Shown: positions 32,347-42,631, numbered from the stretch's first letter. The stretch is 64,000 nucleotides of DNA from Prevotella sp. (GCA_031271965.1 JAISUS010000022.1:62001-126000), one strand, 5' to 3'. Made by a program: numbers and translations. The notes: generated by a model not told the origin, from the sequence alone.

Positions 32347-33810
32347 ATGAAAAAATATCTGATTTACTTCCTATCCACATTTATTGTTTCCTGCTCCAGT
32401 CAAAGGCCAGACGCAACTGTGTCTATAGACGTCTCTAGCATAATCAACGACAACTATATCGGTAACGGGGCGCAATGGGATACTTACCAACTCGATTATG
32501 GAAAAGGAAGATTGGAAATTTCTGATGCAGACTGGAAAAAATTGTATGACAGGCTCGACTTTATGCGGCCTCAGTTTATACGTATCATGATAAATACTTC
32601 TTCTTTTCTTGAAAACGGCAAATTCGCGCCTGAAAATAAGATGGATGTATTGTCAAAGATGCTGGACTATTGCCAAAGCCGGAACGTAACAGTCATGTTC
32701 GGAGATTGGGGCTGGAGCCTTATCAATACACGTGAAGCAAAGATAAATGACAAGAACATGACACACGCAGCAGAGTTAGTGGGCTATCTGGTTAATAAAA
32801 GAGGCTATACGTGTATCAAATATTACAACCTAATCAATGAGCCGAATGGCTATTGGTCTTCCACCAACAAGAGCTATCCTCTTTGGGCCTCATCCATCGA
32901 ACAGTTTTATAAAAACATGGAAGGCTTAAGATTGAATGACAAAGTCGGTATTGTAGGACCCGACATCGCCATCTGGGATAAGGACGAAGCATGGTGGATA
33001 GATAGTACAGCGACTCAGTTAGGAGATAAGATACAATTATATGACATCCATACTTATCCATCTAAGATAACCGTAAATTCAGGCAAATATACCGATATCA
33101 TTTCAGCCTATAAGAACAATGTTCCCGAAGGAAAGAAAATAGTAATGGGTGAAATAGGATTTAAATTTGTAGAAAAAGCAGATTCGCTATACAATCAGGA
33201 AAATATTCGCAGGGCTAAAGCAAAAAAACATGCATCGCTCGAAGATTCCCAAATGTTTGTATACGACTATATGTATGGAACTGACATGGCCGATGCCCTT
33301 TTTCAGACTATAAACAGTGGATATTCGGGCTCTGTAGTATGGATGCTGGATGATGCCATGCACTCGAACGAAGCTCCTGATAAGCTTAAAATATGGGGAT
33401 TCTGGAACATCTTCGGAGAAGAACAATTTGGTGCGGAAGAAGAAAATGTCCGTCCGTGGTATTATGCATGGTCACTAGTGACTAGATATATTCCAAACGG
33501 CTCAAAGATATTCAAATCGGAAGTATCCGGCGATTCGAATATAAAAGCTATCACTTCCGGCAAAAACGGTAAATTTATGATAGCTATTGTTAATGTGTCC
33601 AAAAAGATTAGAAATGTGAAAATTGACGGCTTAAATACACAAAGCATTCCAAATTGCAAAAAATATATTTATTCGGAGGGAACATTAAAGAAAGAAGGGG
33701 ATCATAAGCTCTTGCCAAATGAAGAAGGCCTGACCTTAAACTTTCAGAAGGGGGAGTCTTTTACTATGCCAGCCGAATCACTCATTGTATATACGAACTA
33801 CGAATATTAA
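32347..33810 (+). CDS. clan GH-A glycoside hydrolase lipoprotein, family unassigned (first of tandem pair)
   Basis: This is a 487-residue lipoprotein (lipobox IVSCSSQ) with a (beta/alpha)8 domain and a C-terminal beta-sandwich of about 85 residues, a layout like GH5, GH30 and GH39 relatives. The likely acid/base is Glu165 in YNLINEPNG and the likely nucleophile is Glu269 in VMGEIGFK. They lie after strands 4 and 7, as in retaining clan GH-A enzymes. VVWMLDDAMHSN and RPWYYAWSLVTRYIP are strong blocks shared with the next gene. I cannot place it in a named family. Position next to GH26 and GH130 suggests beta-mannan or glucomannan. The start at 32347 gives a proper signal peptide. Confidence 0.78.
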   Translation: MKKYLIYFLSTFIVSCSSQRPDATVSIDVSSIINDNYIGNGAQWDTYQLDYGKGRLEISDADWKKLYDRLDFMRPQFIRIMINTSSFLENGKFAPENKMDVLSKMLDYCQSRNVTVMFGDWGWSLINTREAKINDKNMTHAAELVGYLVNKRGYTCIKYYNLINEPNGYWSSTNKSYPLWASSIEQFYKNMEGLRLNDKVGIVGPDIAIWDKDEAWWIDSTATQLGDKIQLYDIHTYPSKITVNSGKYTDIISAYKNNVPEGKKIVMGEIGFKFVEKADSLYNQENIRRAKAKKHASLEDSQMFVYDYMYGTDMADALFQTINSGYSGSVVWMLDDAMHSNEAPDKLKIWGFWNIFGEEQFGAEEENVRPWYYAWSLVTRYIPNGSKIFKSEVSGDSNIKAITSGKNGKFMIAIVNVSKKIRNVKIDGLNTQSIPNCKKYIYSEGTLKKEGDHKLLPNEEGLTLNFQKGESFTMPAESLIVYTNYEY

Positions 33811-33820
33811 AAAACTGATT

Positions 33821-35305
33821 ATGAATATAAAAAATATACTAACAGCTATTATTTTAAGTATGTCCGTCCTATCCTGCTCTACACCCAAAGAGGAATTACA
33901 AGTGACTGTAAGTTCCGATATTATCAATTCGGGCTATATAGGCAACGGAGTGGAATGGGATCCATACGACGAAGCAGAAGCCTGGGGTTCATCCATTTCT
34001 GAAGATGATTGGCAAAAACTGTTCAAACGGCTCGATTTTATGCGGATGGGATATGTACGCTGCATGATCAACAGCCCATTTCGCTATTATGATGCCCAAA
34101 CAGGAAAATATGATAAAACCCGCAACATAGAATCCATTTCCCGGCTATTAAAATATTGTAACGACAATAATATTACTGTCATGTATGGAGAATATAATCC
34201 TCCCAAATGGGATATGAAAACGGATCAGCGTTGGATAGATATGTCTGTCGATTACCTCAACTATTTGGTAACAGACTTAGGTTTTTCTTGCATTAAATAT
34301 TTTGTAATATTCAACGAACCTGATGGCAATTGGGCTTCGACCAATGGTGATTACGAATTATGGAAATCGATGCTGGTACGCTTTGCTGACAAAATGAAAG
34401 AATATCCGGGATTAAGCGAAAAAGTAAAGTTTGCCGGACCTGATGTAGTTGTCGATTACAAAAATCCTGCTTCTGCTTATGATGCACCGGGTTGGATAAA
34501 ACAGACAGCCACAGATGTCGATTCTTTGATTGGCCTATACGATATACACGCCTATCCGGGACAGCATGAAGTTCGGTCAGGACAGTATACAAACATATTG
34601 GTAAGGCATAAAGAGTCTGTTCCAAAAGACAAAAAAATAGTTCTTGGAGAAGCCGGTTATAAATACTGGCGTGAAGCCGACTCTCTGCTGATGAAGGAAT
34701 ATAACCGCAGGCTCGAAGGACATCCGTTCACAAAAGGTAGCGACAGTAATATGTTAGTTTACGATTATTTCTACGGATTGGATATGCCTCTTCTTTGCAT
34801 GGAAGTAATGAATGGTGGATATTCGGGAATAGCGGCGTGGATGCTGGACGATGCCATGCATAGCAACGGCGATTCAGGAAAAACAGAGGATATTAAGTTA
34901 TGGGGAATGTGGAATATCTTGGGAAAAGAGGTATTCAACGATGTTTCACAAGAAGAAATTCGTCCATGGTATTACACTTGGTCACTTATGTGCCGTTACT
35001 TCCCGACAGGTTCAAATATCTTGAAAACTTCTATCGACCGCACAAAAGGTGTATATGCAGTTGCAGGAGAATTTAATGGTAAATATGTATTTGCAGCCGT
35101 AAATATTGGTGAAACGCATAAAGATTTGAACATAAGCCTACCCGCTTCTATTCAAAATGCATCTTTATATGTATACGAAGAAGGCAATATGAAAACAAAT
35201 GAAGACGGACACCCGGTACCATCGCAAAAAGGATTGAGTATCGACAAAGAATATAAAATAACTCTTAAAGCCCAAAGCTTCATACTATTAACAAACATGG
35301 ATTAA
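33821..35305 (+). CDS. clan GH-A glycoside hydrolase lipoprotein, family unassigned (second of tandem pair)
   Basis: This 494-residue paralog of the preceding gene starts at 33821 (MNIKNILTAIILS), which begins the signal peptide with lipobox VLSCSTP. The frame opens earlier, but the extra residues overlap the previous gene and are polar. Likely catalytic residues are Glu166 (VIFNEPDG) and Glu277 (VLGEAGYK). Blocks AAWMLDDAMHSN and RPWYYTWSLMCRYFP match the neighbour. The Gly-Asp-Trp segment after strand 3 in copy 1 is Gly-Glu-Tyr here, and the loop around it differs. The pair may therefore split different linkages of one polysaccharide, or differ as endo- and exo-enzymes. It lies 10 nt after copy 1. 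Confidence 0.78.
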   Translation: MNIKNILTAIILSMSVLSCSTPKEELQVTVSSDIINSGYIGNGVEWDPYDEAEAWGSSISEDDWQKLFKRLDFMRMGYVRCMINSPFRYYDAQTGKYDKTRNIESISRLLKYCNDNNITVMYGEYNPPKWDMKTDQRWIDMSVDYLNYLVTDLGFSCIKYFVIFNEPDGNWASTNGDYELWKSMLVRFADKMKEYPGLSEKVKFAGPDVVVDYKNPASAYDAPGWIKQTATDVDSLIGLYDIHAYPGQHEVRSGQYTNILVRHKESVPKDKKIVLGEAGYKYWREADSLLMKEYNRRLEGHPFTKGSDSNMLVYDYFYGLDMPLLCMEVMNGGYSGIAAWMLDDAMHSNGDSGKTEDIKLWGMWNILGKEVFNDVSQEEIRPWYYTWSLMCRYFPTGSNILKTSIDRTKGVYAVAGEFNGKYVFAAVNIGETHKDLNISLPASIQNASLYVYEEGNMKTNEDGHPVPSQKGLSIDKEYKITLKAQSFILLTNMD

Positions 35306-35320
35306 AAAAATAAAGATATT

Positions 35321-36505
35321 ATGAAACAGATAACCAATATATTATCTATCCTATCAGTATTCATATTCATAAGTTGTACCGACGTAGAAGATGTACCTGC
35401 ACTCTATCCGGAATATGAAAAGGTCACTTCTCTTTCTATTGTGGATAAAAATGCAACAGATGAAACCAAAGCCCTTTACTCTAACTTATGGGCTATACAA
35501 TCAAAAGGCTTTATGTTTGGGCACCATGACGACCTTTGGTACGGCCGCAAATGGTATAATGAAAGCGAACGTTCGGACACAAAAGATGTTTGTGGCGATT
35601 ATCCAGCTGTTTTCAGTTTCGATGTGGCAGAAATAATGGACAATCGCTATCAAAACGAAGCTAATGCAATCCGTAAGAGAGTTGCAATTGAAGCATACAA
35701 TAGAGGGGAAGTCCTGACAGCTTGTGCCCATCTCAACAATCCATTGACTGGCGGTGATTCTTGGGATAATTCCAGTAAGGACGTAGTAAAAGAAATACTG
35801 AAAGACGGAAGTGAAACCAACATAAAATTTAAACTTTGGCTCGACCGTTTGGCCGATTTTGCATTGAACCTGAAAGGTCAGGATGGAAAGTTAATTCCTA
35901 TCCTTTTCCGCCCTTTCCACGAACACACGCAAAGTTGGTCTTGGTGGGGAAGTTCATGTACTACCCAAGATGAATTTATTGCACTATGGAAATTCACAGT
36001 GAACTATCTGCGTGATACAAAGGGTGTTCACAACTTTATATATGCAATTTCGCCGCAAATAGACTCTGTACAAGGCGAGGATAACTTTTTATTCAGATGG
36101 CCGGGAAATGACTATGTCGATTTCTTAGGAATGGATGCCTATCATGGATTAAACCCTACAACATTGACAGCAAACCTCAACACCTTGTCCCGACTTTCTA
36201 AAGAGTTGAAAAAACCTTGCGGAGTAACGGAAACAGGAGTAGAAGGTATTCAGCGCGACGGTGTGCCGGAAAAGAATTACTGGACACAACAAATCCTTAC
36301 TCCCGCAACAGGGCAGTTTATAAGTCTGATTGTGATGTGGAGAAATGCATACGACCCAAGCGAAGCCGGAAAACACTTTTATTCAGTATATAAAGGACAT
36401 GCGTCAGAAAAGAACTTCGTAAAAATGTATGAAAGCCCTATTTCTTTCTTTTCCAACGACCTGCCGGATATGTATAAAATGGCTGAAGGCTTGACGGTAA
36501 ACTAA
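35321..36505 (+). CDS. GH26 beta-mannanase or mannobiohydrolase lipoprotein
   Basis: This 394-residue lipoprotein (lipobox FISCTDVED) hydrolyses beta-1,4-mannosyl bonds with retention. GH26 hallmarks are FGHHDDLWYGRKW, VFSFDVAEIM, ACAHLNNPLTGGDSW, FRPFHEHTQSWSWWG with the acid/base Glu201, FLGMDAYH, and GVTETGVEG with the nucleophile Glu304. The family and catalytic pair are secure, and they are the main reason to call PUL2 a beta-mannan locus. Endo-mannanase versus exo-acting mannobiohydrolase cannot be told from this reading. It follows the tandem hydrolases by 15 nt and is followed by a strong terminator. Confidence 0.94.
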   Translation: MKQITNILSILSVFIFISCTDVEDVPALYPEYEKVTSLSIVDKNATDETKALYSNLWAIQSKGFMFGHHDDLWYGRKWYNESERSDTKDVCGDYPAVFSFDVAEIMDNRYQNEANAIRKRVAIEAYNRGEVLTACAHLNNPLTGGDSWDNSSKDVVKEILKDGSETNIKFKLWLDRLADFALNLKGQDGKLIPILFRPFHEHTQSWSWWGSSCTTQDEFIALWKFTVNYLRDTKGVHNFIYAISPQIDSVQGEDNFLFRWPGNDYVDFLGMDAYHGLNPTTLTANLNTLSRLSKELKKPCGVTETGVEGIQRDGVPEKNYWTQQILTPATGQFISLIVMWRNAYDPSEAGKHFYSVYKGHASEKNFVKMYESPISFFSNDLPDMYKMAEGLTVN

Positions 36506-36556
36506 CTTATCTGTTTCCCGGAAGGTTAAGATTATGGTTATTTTTTATAAATTTGA

Positions 36557-36591
36557 GCCTGCTTGGAAATAAGGTGCCAAGCAGGCTTTTT
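36557..36591 (+). terminator. intrinsic terminator after GH26
   Basis: GCCTGCTTGG and CCAAGCAGGC form a perfect 10-bp stem with a 10-nt loop, then TTTTT. It ends the main PUL2 transcript. The esterase gene 27 nt downstream may need its own start or depend on read-through. Confidence 0.9.
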
Positions 36592-36617
36592 CCTATATAA
36601 ATATTAAAAACGATTTT

Positions 36618-37424
36618 ATGATAAAGAGACTTGCTTTATTGACCGGAATGGTTATAATGACTACTATCGTATTCTCCCAGAATTACGCATTAAAAGAAAA
36701 CATATCGTATATTCAAGAGAGTGAACAAGACAGTTACAGAATAGAACGATGTAAACTAAATGTTTATTATCCAACCGATAACACGGATTATGCTACAATC
36801 GTATGGTTTCATGGAGGGGGACTTGAGGGTGGTGAAAAAGGAATCCCCGCAGAACTTAAAGACAGAGGAGTGGCTGTAGTTACTGTCAATTACCGTCTTA
36901 GCCCAAAAGCAAAAAATCCTACATATACCGAAGATGCGGCAGAAGCTGTGGCATGGGTGTTTAACAATATCCCTTCTTTCCAAGGTAGTCCGGACAAAAT
37001 TTTCGTTTCCGGTCATTCGGCCGGAGGGTATCTGGCTCTCATGATTGGACTTGATAAGACTTATTTAGCAAAATACAATATAGATGCGGATAAGATAAAA
37101 GGATTAATCCCGATCAGCGGACAAACAAATACACATTACACGATCAAAAAAGAAAGAGGACTATCATTCGATATCCCATACATAGACGAATACGCACCTA
37201 TTACACACGCTAGAAAAGATGCACCACCCATCCTTCTGATTTCGGGAGACAAGAATATGGAACTGGCAGCACGCTATGAAGAAAACGCCCACTTGGATGC
37301 TATACTCAGAGCCATAGGACACAAAGATGTAACATTATACGAGTTGCAAGGCTTTGATCATGGGAGAGTTTACGCTCCGGCATGTTACCTAATGTTGGAT
37401 TGGATAAAGAAACATACGAAATAG
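36618..37424 (+). CDS. secreted alpha/beta-hydrolase esterase
   Basis: This is a 268-residue secreted hydrolase (signal peptide to about FSQ at residue 21). It has an HGGGLEGG oxyanion motif, the nucleophile serine in VSGHSAGGYLAL, the acid residue in LLISGDKN, and the histidine in GFDHGRV. The fold is the hormone-sensitive lipase/carboxylesterase group, which includes polysaccharide acetyl- and feruloyl-esterases. Next to a beta-mannan PUL, removal of O-acetyl groups from mannan is a fair guess, not shown. It stands after the GH26 terminator and before a second terminator, so it may be a separate transcription unit. Confidence 0.84.
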   Translation: MIKRLALLTGMVIMTTIVFSQNYALKENISYIQESEQDSYRIERCKLNVYYPTDNTDYATIVWFHGGGLEGGEKGIPAELKDRGVAVVTVNYRLSPKAKNPTYTEDAAEAVAWVFNNIPSFQGSPDKIFVSGHSAGGYLALMIGLDKTYLAKYNIDADKIKGLIPISGQTNTHYTIKKERGLSFDIPYIDEYAPITHARKDAPPILLISGDKNMELAARYEENAHLDAILRAIGHKDVTLYELQGFDHGRVYAPACYLMLDWIKKHTK

Positions 37425-37443
37425 TAACGAATTACGAATAATA

Positions 37444-37480
37444 AAAGAGCGGCTATCCTAAAATGGAACAGCCGCTCTTT
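37444..37480. terminator. bidirectional terminator between esterase and typA
   Basis: AAAGAGCGGCT pairs perfectly with AGCCGCTCTTT across a 15-nt loop. A-rich and T-rich flanks on both sides let it serve the converging genes. Confidence 0.85.
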
Positions 37481-37499
37481 ATATTTCAAGTAGATAAGA

Positions 37500-39302
37500 T
37501 TAACCTTTCTTAGTCATTCTTTTCCTATCATTCTCATCCAGATAGATTTTACGCAAACGTATAGCATTCGGAGTTACCTCAACATACTCATCATCTTTGA
37601 TGTATTCGAGAGCATCCTCAAGACTGAATATTATTGCCGGAGCCAACTTAGCCTTATCGTCAGTTCCTGACGCACGAACATTTGTAAGCTTCTTTGATTT
37701 CGTAAGATTTACGACCAAGTCTCCTTCCTTGTTGCTCTCTCCAACTATCTGCCCCATATATATATCGGTCTGAGGCTCCACAAAAAATCGGCCTCTATCT
37801 TGCAGTTTGTCCAATGCATATGCATATGCATTTCCCGACTCACTGGCAATAATAGACCCATTCGACCTTTTATCTATATCTCCTTTCCACGGCTGAAATT
37901 CCAAAAACCGATGAGCTATTACAGCCTCTCCTGCCGACAGGGTAAGAGCAGTATTATTCAATCCAATGATACCTCTTGATGGAATATTAAATTCCAAATA
38001 AACGCGGTCCTTCTTACTTCCCATCATCGTTAGTTCTCCACGACGACGCGTAACCAAATCAATAATTTTACTGGAATATTCTTCCGGAAGGTTAATAGTC
38101 AATTGTTCAACAGGCTCATATTTTACACCATCTATATTCTTTATAATAACTTTTGGCTGGCCTACTTGTAATTCATAACCTTCGCGACGCATCGTTTCAA
38201 TTAAAATCGATAAATGAAGAATACCCCTCCCATAAACAATCCATGCATCGGAGCCCTCTGTCGGCTCTACCCGCAATGCAAGGTTACGGTCTAATTCTCT
38301 CATTAAACGATCGTTAATATGGCGGGAAGTCACATATTTTCCATCCTTACCAAAAAACGGAGAGTCGTTGATTGTAAACAACATCGACATTGTAGGTTCA
38401 TCAATATCTATCGTTGGTAATGGTTCCGGGTTTTCTATATCCGCTATTGAATCCCCAATTTCAAAACCTTCGATGCCAATAAGAGCACAAATATCACCAC
38501 ATCCGACATTTGATGTTTTTGTACGCCCTAAGCCCTCGAATGTATTTAATTCCTTTATTTTAGTTTTCACGACAGATCCATCTCGCTTACAAAGAGATAC
38601 ATCCATATTTTCTCTCAGCGAACCACGATGTATACGTCCTACAGCTATACGTCCTACATACTTAGAATAATCGAGAGACGTTATCAACATCTGAGGGGTT
38701 CCTTCTAATATTTCAGGTGCGGGGATATATTTTACAATAGCATCTAATAATGTTGATATATTCTCTGTAGGCTTACTCCAGTCTTCAGACATCCATCCTT
38801 GTTTGGCAGAACCATAAATAGTTGGAAAATCAAGCTGTTCCTCCGACGCATCCAAACTGAACATCAGGTCGAAAACCATTTCGTGAACTTCGTCAGGACG
38901 GCAATTCGGCTTATCCACCTTATTGATAACAACAATCGGTTTCAACCCTATTTGAATAGCTTTCTGAAGAACAAAACGAGTCTGAGGCATAGGGCCTTCA
39001 AATGCATCTACCAACAGCAAACACCCATCAGCCATATTGAGCACACGCTCTACTTCCCCGCCAAAATCGGCATGTCCGGGAGTATCTATAATATTTATTT
39101 TAATTCCTTTATAATTAATCGAAACATTTTTTGAGAGAATAGTTATACCTCGTTCGCGTTCGAGGTCATTATTGTCAAGTATAAGTTCTCCTGATGTCTG
39201 ATTATCTCTGAAAAGTTGTCCGGCAAGAAGTAGCTTATCTACAAGGGTCGTCTTACCATGATCGACGTGGGCGATTATCGCAATATTTCTGATATTTTGC
39301 AT
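37500..39302 (-). CDS. typA: ribosome-associated GTPase TypA/BipA
   Basis: This is a 600-residue translational GTPase of the EF-G group that binds the 70S ribosome and supports growth at low temperature and under stress. G1 is [10 protein letters not shown] (residues 11-20), followed by [13 protein letters not shown] (switch), [14 protein letters not shown] (G3) and VINKVDKP (G4). C-terminal domain segments such as [20 protein letters not shown] and [20 protein letters not shown] are specific for TypA. I start at 39302 (MQNIRN): the longer reading from 39344 would run through the lpxA terminator and the -7 box at 39321-39328. It is monocistronic with its own promoter and terminator. Confidence 0.97.
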   Translation of the reverse strand: MQNIRNIAIIAHVDHGKTTLVDKLLLAGQLFRDNQTSGELILDNNDLERERGITILSKNVSINYKGIKINIIDTPGHADFGGEVERVLNMADGCLLLVDAFEGPMPQTRFVLQKAIQIGLKPIVVINKVDKPNCRPDEVHEMVFDLMFSLDASEEQLDFPTIYGSAKQGWMSEDWSKPTENISTLLDAIVKYIPAPEILEGTPQMLITSLDYSKYVGRIAVGRIHRGSLRENMDVSLCKRDGSVVKTKIKELNTFEGLGRTKTSNVGCGDICALIGIEGFEIGDSIADIENPEPLPTIDIDEPTMSMLFTINDSPFFGKDGKYVTSRHINDRLMRELDRNLALRVEPTEGSDAWIVYGRGILHLSILIETMRREGYELQVGQPKVIIKNIDGVKYEPVEQLTINLPEEYSSKIIDLVTRRRGELTMMGSKKDRVYLEFNIPSRGIIGLNNTALTLSAGEAVIAHRFLEFQPWKGDIDKRSNGSIIASESGNAYAYALDKLQDRGRFFVEPQTDIYMGQIVGESNKEGDLVVNLTKSKKLTNVRASGTDDKAKLAPAIIFSLEDALEYIKDDEYVEVTPNAIRLRKIYLDENDRKRMTKKG

Positions 39303-39320
39303 ATAAATTATTTGAGGGTG

Positions 39321-39328
39321 CAAATGTA
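39321..39328 (-). promoter_or_regulatory. -7 promoter box of typA
   Basis: On the minus strand this reads TACATTTG, an exact TAnnTTTG match, 19 nt upstream of the typA ATG at 39302. Confidence 0.55.
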
Positions 39329-39332
39329 CAAA

Positions 39333-39362
39333 TAAAAAATCCATTTAGACATCTAAATGGAT
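39333..39362 (-). terminator. intrinsic terminator of the lpx operon
   Basis: ATCCATTTAGA and TCTAAATGGAT form a perfect 11-bp stem with a 2-base spacer. On the minus strand a run of T follows (TTTTTTATTT). It lies 26 nt after the lpxA stop. Confidence 0.75.
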
Positions 39363-39388
39363 TATATATTTTATAGTCAAGGATATTA

Positions 39389-40174
39389 TCATCCCATATA
39401 CCCCCGCACTATTCCTCGTGGCGAACTTTTTATAAAGTCCACAATCAGCCTCATTTCAGGTGTCTCCTCAAACTCTTTCTCTATTTTATTAACGGCATCG
39501 GAAAAATTAAATCCAGCTTGATAGATAGTCCTATAAATCTCCTGTATTTCATTGATTTTTTCATTCGAAAATCCGCTTCTGCGAAGCCCCACAAGATTGA
39601 GTCCCGAGTAGCAAACCGGCTCACGGCCGGCTATAACATACGGAGGGATATCCTTACCTAACCGTGTTCCTCCCTGAATCATAACATGTGCACCTATACG
39701 TGAGAATTGATGAACAAGAGTACCTCCGCTCAATATAGCATGGTGATCGACCTCTACTTCTCCGGCCAGCTGGGTCGCATTTCCTATTATAATAGAGTCG
39801 TTAAGTATGCAATCGTGTGCAATATGGCTATAAGCCATCAACAAACAATTGTTACCTACAACTGTACGTCCCTTCGATGCCGTTCCTCTGTTTACAGTAA
39901 CACATTCTCTAACCATTGTGTTATCACCTATAATAGCCAAACTGTCTTCTCCTCTGAATTTAAGGTCCTGAGGAATTCCTGCTATAACTGCCCCCGGAAA
40001 TATCTTACAGTTTTTTCCGATACGAGAACCCGATCTAATATTAGCCCCTGACATAATCACGGTTCCATCACCAATCTCAACATCCTGATCAACAAAAGCA
40101 AATGGCTCTATAGAAACATTTGCTCCAATCTTTGCGTCAGGATGGATATATGCTTGATTAGAAATACTTGACAT
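39389..40174 (-). CDS. lpxA: UDP-N-acetylglucosamine 3-O-acyltransferase LpxA
   Basis: This is the first enzyme of lipid A synthesis: it moves an acyl chain from acyl carrier protein to the 3-OH of UDP-GlcNAc in the cytoplasm. It is 261 residues, a normal length. The left-handed beta-helix is shown by repeated hexapeptides (IHPDAKIGANVSIEPFAFVD, VEIGDGTVIMSGANIRSGS). The catalytic histidine is in YSHIAHDCIL, and substrate-pocket segments include GGTLVHQFSRIG. The C-terminal helical part is FNFSDAVNKIEKEFEE. It is last in the operon lpxD-lpxC/fabZ-lpxA, 8 nt after the fusion gene. Confidence 0.96.
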   Translation of the reverse strand: MSSISNQAYIHPDAKIGANVSIEPFAFVDQDVEIGDGTVIMSGANIRSGSRIGKNCKIFPGAVIAGIPQDLKFRGEDSLAIIGDNTMVRECVTVNRGTASKGRTVVGNNCLLMAYSHIAHDCILNDSIIIGNATQLAGEVEVDHHAILSGGTLVHQFSRIGAHVMIQGGTRLGKDIPPYVIAGREPVCYSGLNLVGLRRSGFSNEKINEIQEIYRTIYQAGFNFSDAVNKIEKEFEETPEMRLIVDFIKSSPRGIVRGYMG

Positions 40175-40182
40175 AAATATTA

Positions 40183-41568
40183 TTATTTATTTTTCACAAT
40201 TTGGGCAGTAAATTCAGCTTCAGAAACAAGTTTATCGCCAATAAAAGCATAGCCCTTCATATTGGCAATCCCTCTGCGTATCTCCGATATGAGATTTAAC
40301 CTGAATAGAAGAGTATCGCCTGGAACCACTTTGTTTCTAAATTTAACATTATCGATTTTAAGAAAATAGGTAGAATATCTTTCAGGCTCTTCTATCTGCG
40401 ATAAGATAAGTATTCCTCCTACCTGAGCCATGGCTTCTACCTGCAATACACCCGGCATTACGGGTTCTTGCGGAAAATGTCCTTGAAAATAAGGCTCATT
40501 CATTGTTATATTCTTCACACCGATAATGTGCTTCTGACCTACTTCTATGACCTTATCAACCATCAAAAAAGGATATCTGTGCGGAAGTAATTCTTTGATA
40601 CGATTAATATCAAAAACAGACTCTTTATTCGGATCGTATATCGGGGCCGGCACCTCATTTTGTCTTATTTCCTTGCGGATAAGGCGTGCTAATTTGTTAT
40701 TAATCTTGTGTCCCGGACGTGTAGCAATAATACGCCCTTTTATGGGTTTTCCTACCAATGCCATATCTCCCACTATATCAAGAAGTTTGTGACGAGCCGG
40801 CTCGTTAGGGTATGTAATCTGACGATTATTCAAATATCCTAGTTCCGAAGCATCTTTATGAGGAACACCCAATAAATCTGCAAGGCTATCTAATTCTTGT
40901 TGAGATATCTGACGCTCATAGATTACAATTGCATTATCCAGGTCTCCTCCTTTTATCAAACCGGCCTCACGTAATTTTTGTATTTCGCGGACGAAGACAA
41001 ATGTACGAGAACTTGCTATTTCTTTAGCAAAATCATTCATATGCTCCAAAGAAGCTGATTGATTCGGAATATATTTAGATTCAAACTCGATAAATGAATT
41101 TATACAAAAACGGTCATCGGGAAGAAGCGTCAATTTTGAACCTGTTTCTTCGTCCATAACTTCCATTTTATGGCGTACTACAAAATAGTCTCTATCTTCT
41201 GATTGTTCTTCGAGCCCAACCTCATTTATAGCATCAACATATTTAATAGAACTACCGTCGAGTATAGGAAATTCCGGTGCATCTACTTCTATCAGGCAGT
41301 TGTCCACCCTCAATGCATAAAGAGCCGCCATTGCATGCTCTATTGTACTTATGTAGACATTATCCTTAACTAATACTGTCCCACGTTGAGTATTACCCAC
41401 ATTTTCAGCTAAAGCGTCTATTACAGGTTGGTTTTCAAGGTCTAACCTTTTAATTTTATAACCAAAATTGTCCGGAGCCGGATTAAATGTTATTGTTATT
41501 GGCAACCCGGTATGTAAGCCCTTTCCTTGCAATGTAAAACTGCCTTTCAGAGTGTGCTGTTTACTCAT
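40183..41568 (-). CDS. lpxC-fabZ: bifunctional LpxC deacetylase / FabZ dehydratase
   Basis: This is a 461-residue fusion usual in Bacteroidetes. Residues 1 to about 310 are the zinc-dependent UDP-3-O-acyl-GlcNAc deacetylase LpxC, the committed step of lipid A. The first zinc histidine is His78 in TIEHAMAALYAL. HKLLDIVGDMAL supplies the other zinc His and Asp, and RPGHKINNKLA the later catalytic His. From about 318 the chain is (3R)-hydroxyacyl-ACP dehydratase FabZ: LLPHRYPFLMVDKV with the active His, then YFQGHFPQEPVMPGVLQVEA with the acid. Fusing the two ties lipid A flux to fatty acid elongation. It sits between lpxD and lpxA. Confidence 0.97.
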   Translation of the reverse strand: MSKQHTLKGSFTLQGKGLHTGLPITITFNPAPDNFGYKIKRLDLENQPVIDALAENVGNTQRGTVLVKDNVYISTIEHAMAALYALRVDNCLIEVDAPEFPILDGSSIKYVDAINEVGLEEQSEDRDYFVVRHKMEVMDEETGSKLTLLPDDRFCINSFIEFESKYIPNQSASLEHMNDFAKEIASSRTFVFVREIQKLREAGLIKGGDLDNAIVIYERQISQQELDSLADLLGVPHKDASELGYLNNRQITYPNEPARHKLLDIVGDMALVGKPIKGRIIATRPGHKINNKLARLIRKEIRQNEVPAPIYDPNKESVFDINRIKELLPHRYPFLMVDKVIEVGQKHIIGVKNITMNEPYFQGHFPQEPVMPGVLQVEAMAQVGGILILSQIEEPERYSTYFLKIDNVKFRNKVVPGDTLLFRLNLISEIRRGIANMKGYAFIGDKLVSEAEFTAQIVKNK

Positions 41569-41587
41569 TTCTATTTTATGATATTAG

Positions 41588-42631
41588 TTATTGTTTATTC
41601 GATTTCAACGCATCTATTTCTTTTTGTAGTTGCGCTATCTGACGATACATTTCCGGCAATTTAGGGAATATAATACTTGATCTGAAAAAATCTTTTACAG
41701 GAATTGCCGGTGCACCTATTATTTTCGCATTTGGTTCTATGTTGCTTATTATACCTGATTGGGCTCCTATATTAGCGTTATCGCCAATGGTAATATGGCC
41801 TCCCAAACCTACCTGACCTCCAAACATACAATGTTTACCTATCTTGGTAGATCCGGACACTCCTACCTGAGCAGCCATTACCGTATTTTCTCCGACTTCA
41901 ACATTGTGAGCTATTTGAATAAGGTTATCCAACTTCACACCCTTGCGAATAATCGTAGCGTCCATAACAGCACGATCGACAGTAGTATTTGCACCTATTT
42001 CAACATCGTCCTCTATAATGACTATTCCCATTTGAGGTATTTTCTTATACACTCCATTTTCGGGAGCAAAACCAAAGCCATCACTACCGATAACTGCCCC
42101 GGCATGTATAATACAATTGTTTCCAATGATGCAACCCGAATATATTTTCACTCCGGGATATATAACCGTATTGTCTCCAATCTTCACATCATCTCCGATG
42201 TATGATTGAGGATATATTTTCACATTATTTCCTACTTGCACATTATCTGCAATGTAGGCAAATCCACCAACATATACATCCGTTCCCACAGAAGCACTAT
42301 CTGAGATATATGACATTGGCTCTACCCCCACTTTCTGAGGCTTTGTCTTCTCCACCAGATCCAATAACACAGCTAATGCCGCATAAGCATTGGCGCAACG
42401 AATAAGAGTTGCCTGTACTGGTTGTTCCGGCTTAAAATCATCATTTACTAAAACAATACTTGCTTTAGTGGTATAGATATGATGTATGTATTTAGGGTTC
42501 GCTAAAAAAGTCAATGTTCCGGGTTTTCCTTCTTCTATACGTGAAAAATTATTCACTTTTACAGAAGGATCCCCTTCAACTGTACCTTTTAAAACTGTCG
42601 CAATCTGCTCTGCAGTGAAGGATACTTGCAT
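41588..42631 (-). CDS. lpxD: UDP-3-O-acylglucosamine N-acyltransferase LpxD
   Basis: This is the third lipid A enzyme, adding the N-linked hydroxyacyl chain. It is 347 residues. The N-terminal uridine-binding domain (about 1-100) has [21 protein letters not shown] hexapeptide beta-helix follows ([38 protein letters not shown]). Landmarks are [20 protein letters not shown] and the catalytic His in [14 protein letters not shown]. The C-terminal helix is [18 protein letters not shown]. It is first in the operon, preceded by a -7 box at 42692. Confidence 0.96.
   Translation of the reverse strand: MQVSFTAEQIATVLKGTVEGDPSVKVNNFSRIEEGKPGTLTFLANPKYIHHIYTTKASIVLVNDDFKPEQPVQATLIRCANAYAALAVLLDLVEKTKPQKVGVEPMSYISDSASVGTDVYVGGFAYIADNVQVGNNVKIYPQSYIGDDVKIGDNTVIYPGVKIYSGCIIGNNCIIHAGAVIGSDGFGFAPENGVYKKIPQMGIVIIEDDVEIGANTTVDRAVMDATIIRKGVKLDNLIQIAHNVEVGENTVMAAQVGVSGSTKIGKHCMFGGQVGLGGHITIGDNANIGAQSGIISNIEPNAKIIGAPAIPVKDFFRSSIIFPKLPEMYRQIAQLQKEIDALKSNKQ

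Noticed and set aside
41759..42205. 148-codon plus-strand frame opposite lpxD
   Set aside because: The hexapeptide-repeat gene on the other strand explains the open antisense frame.
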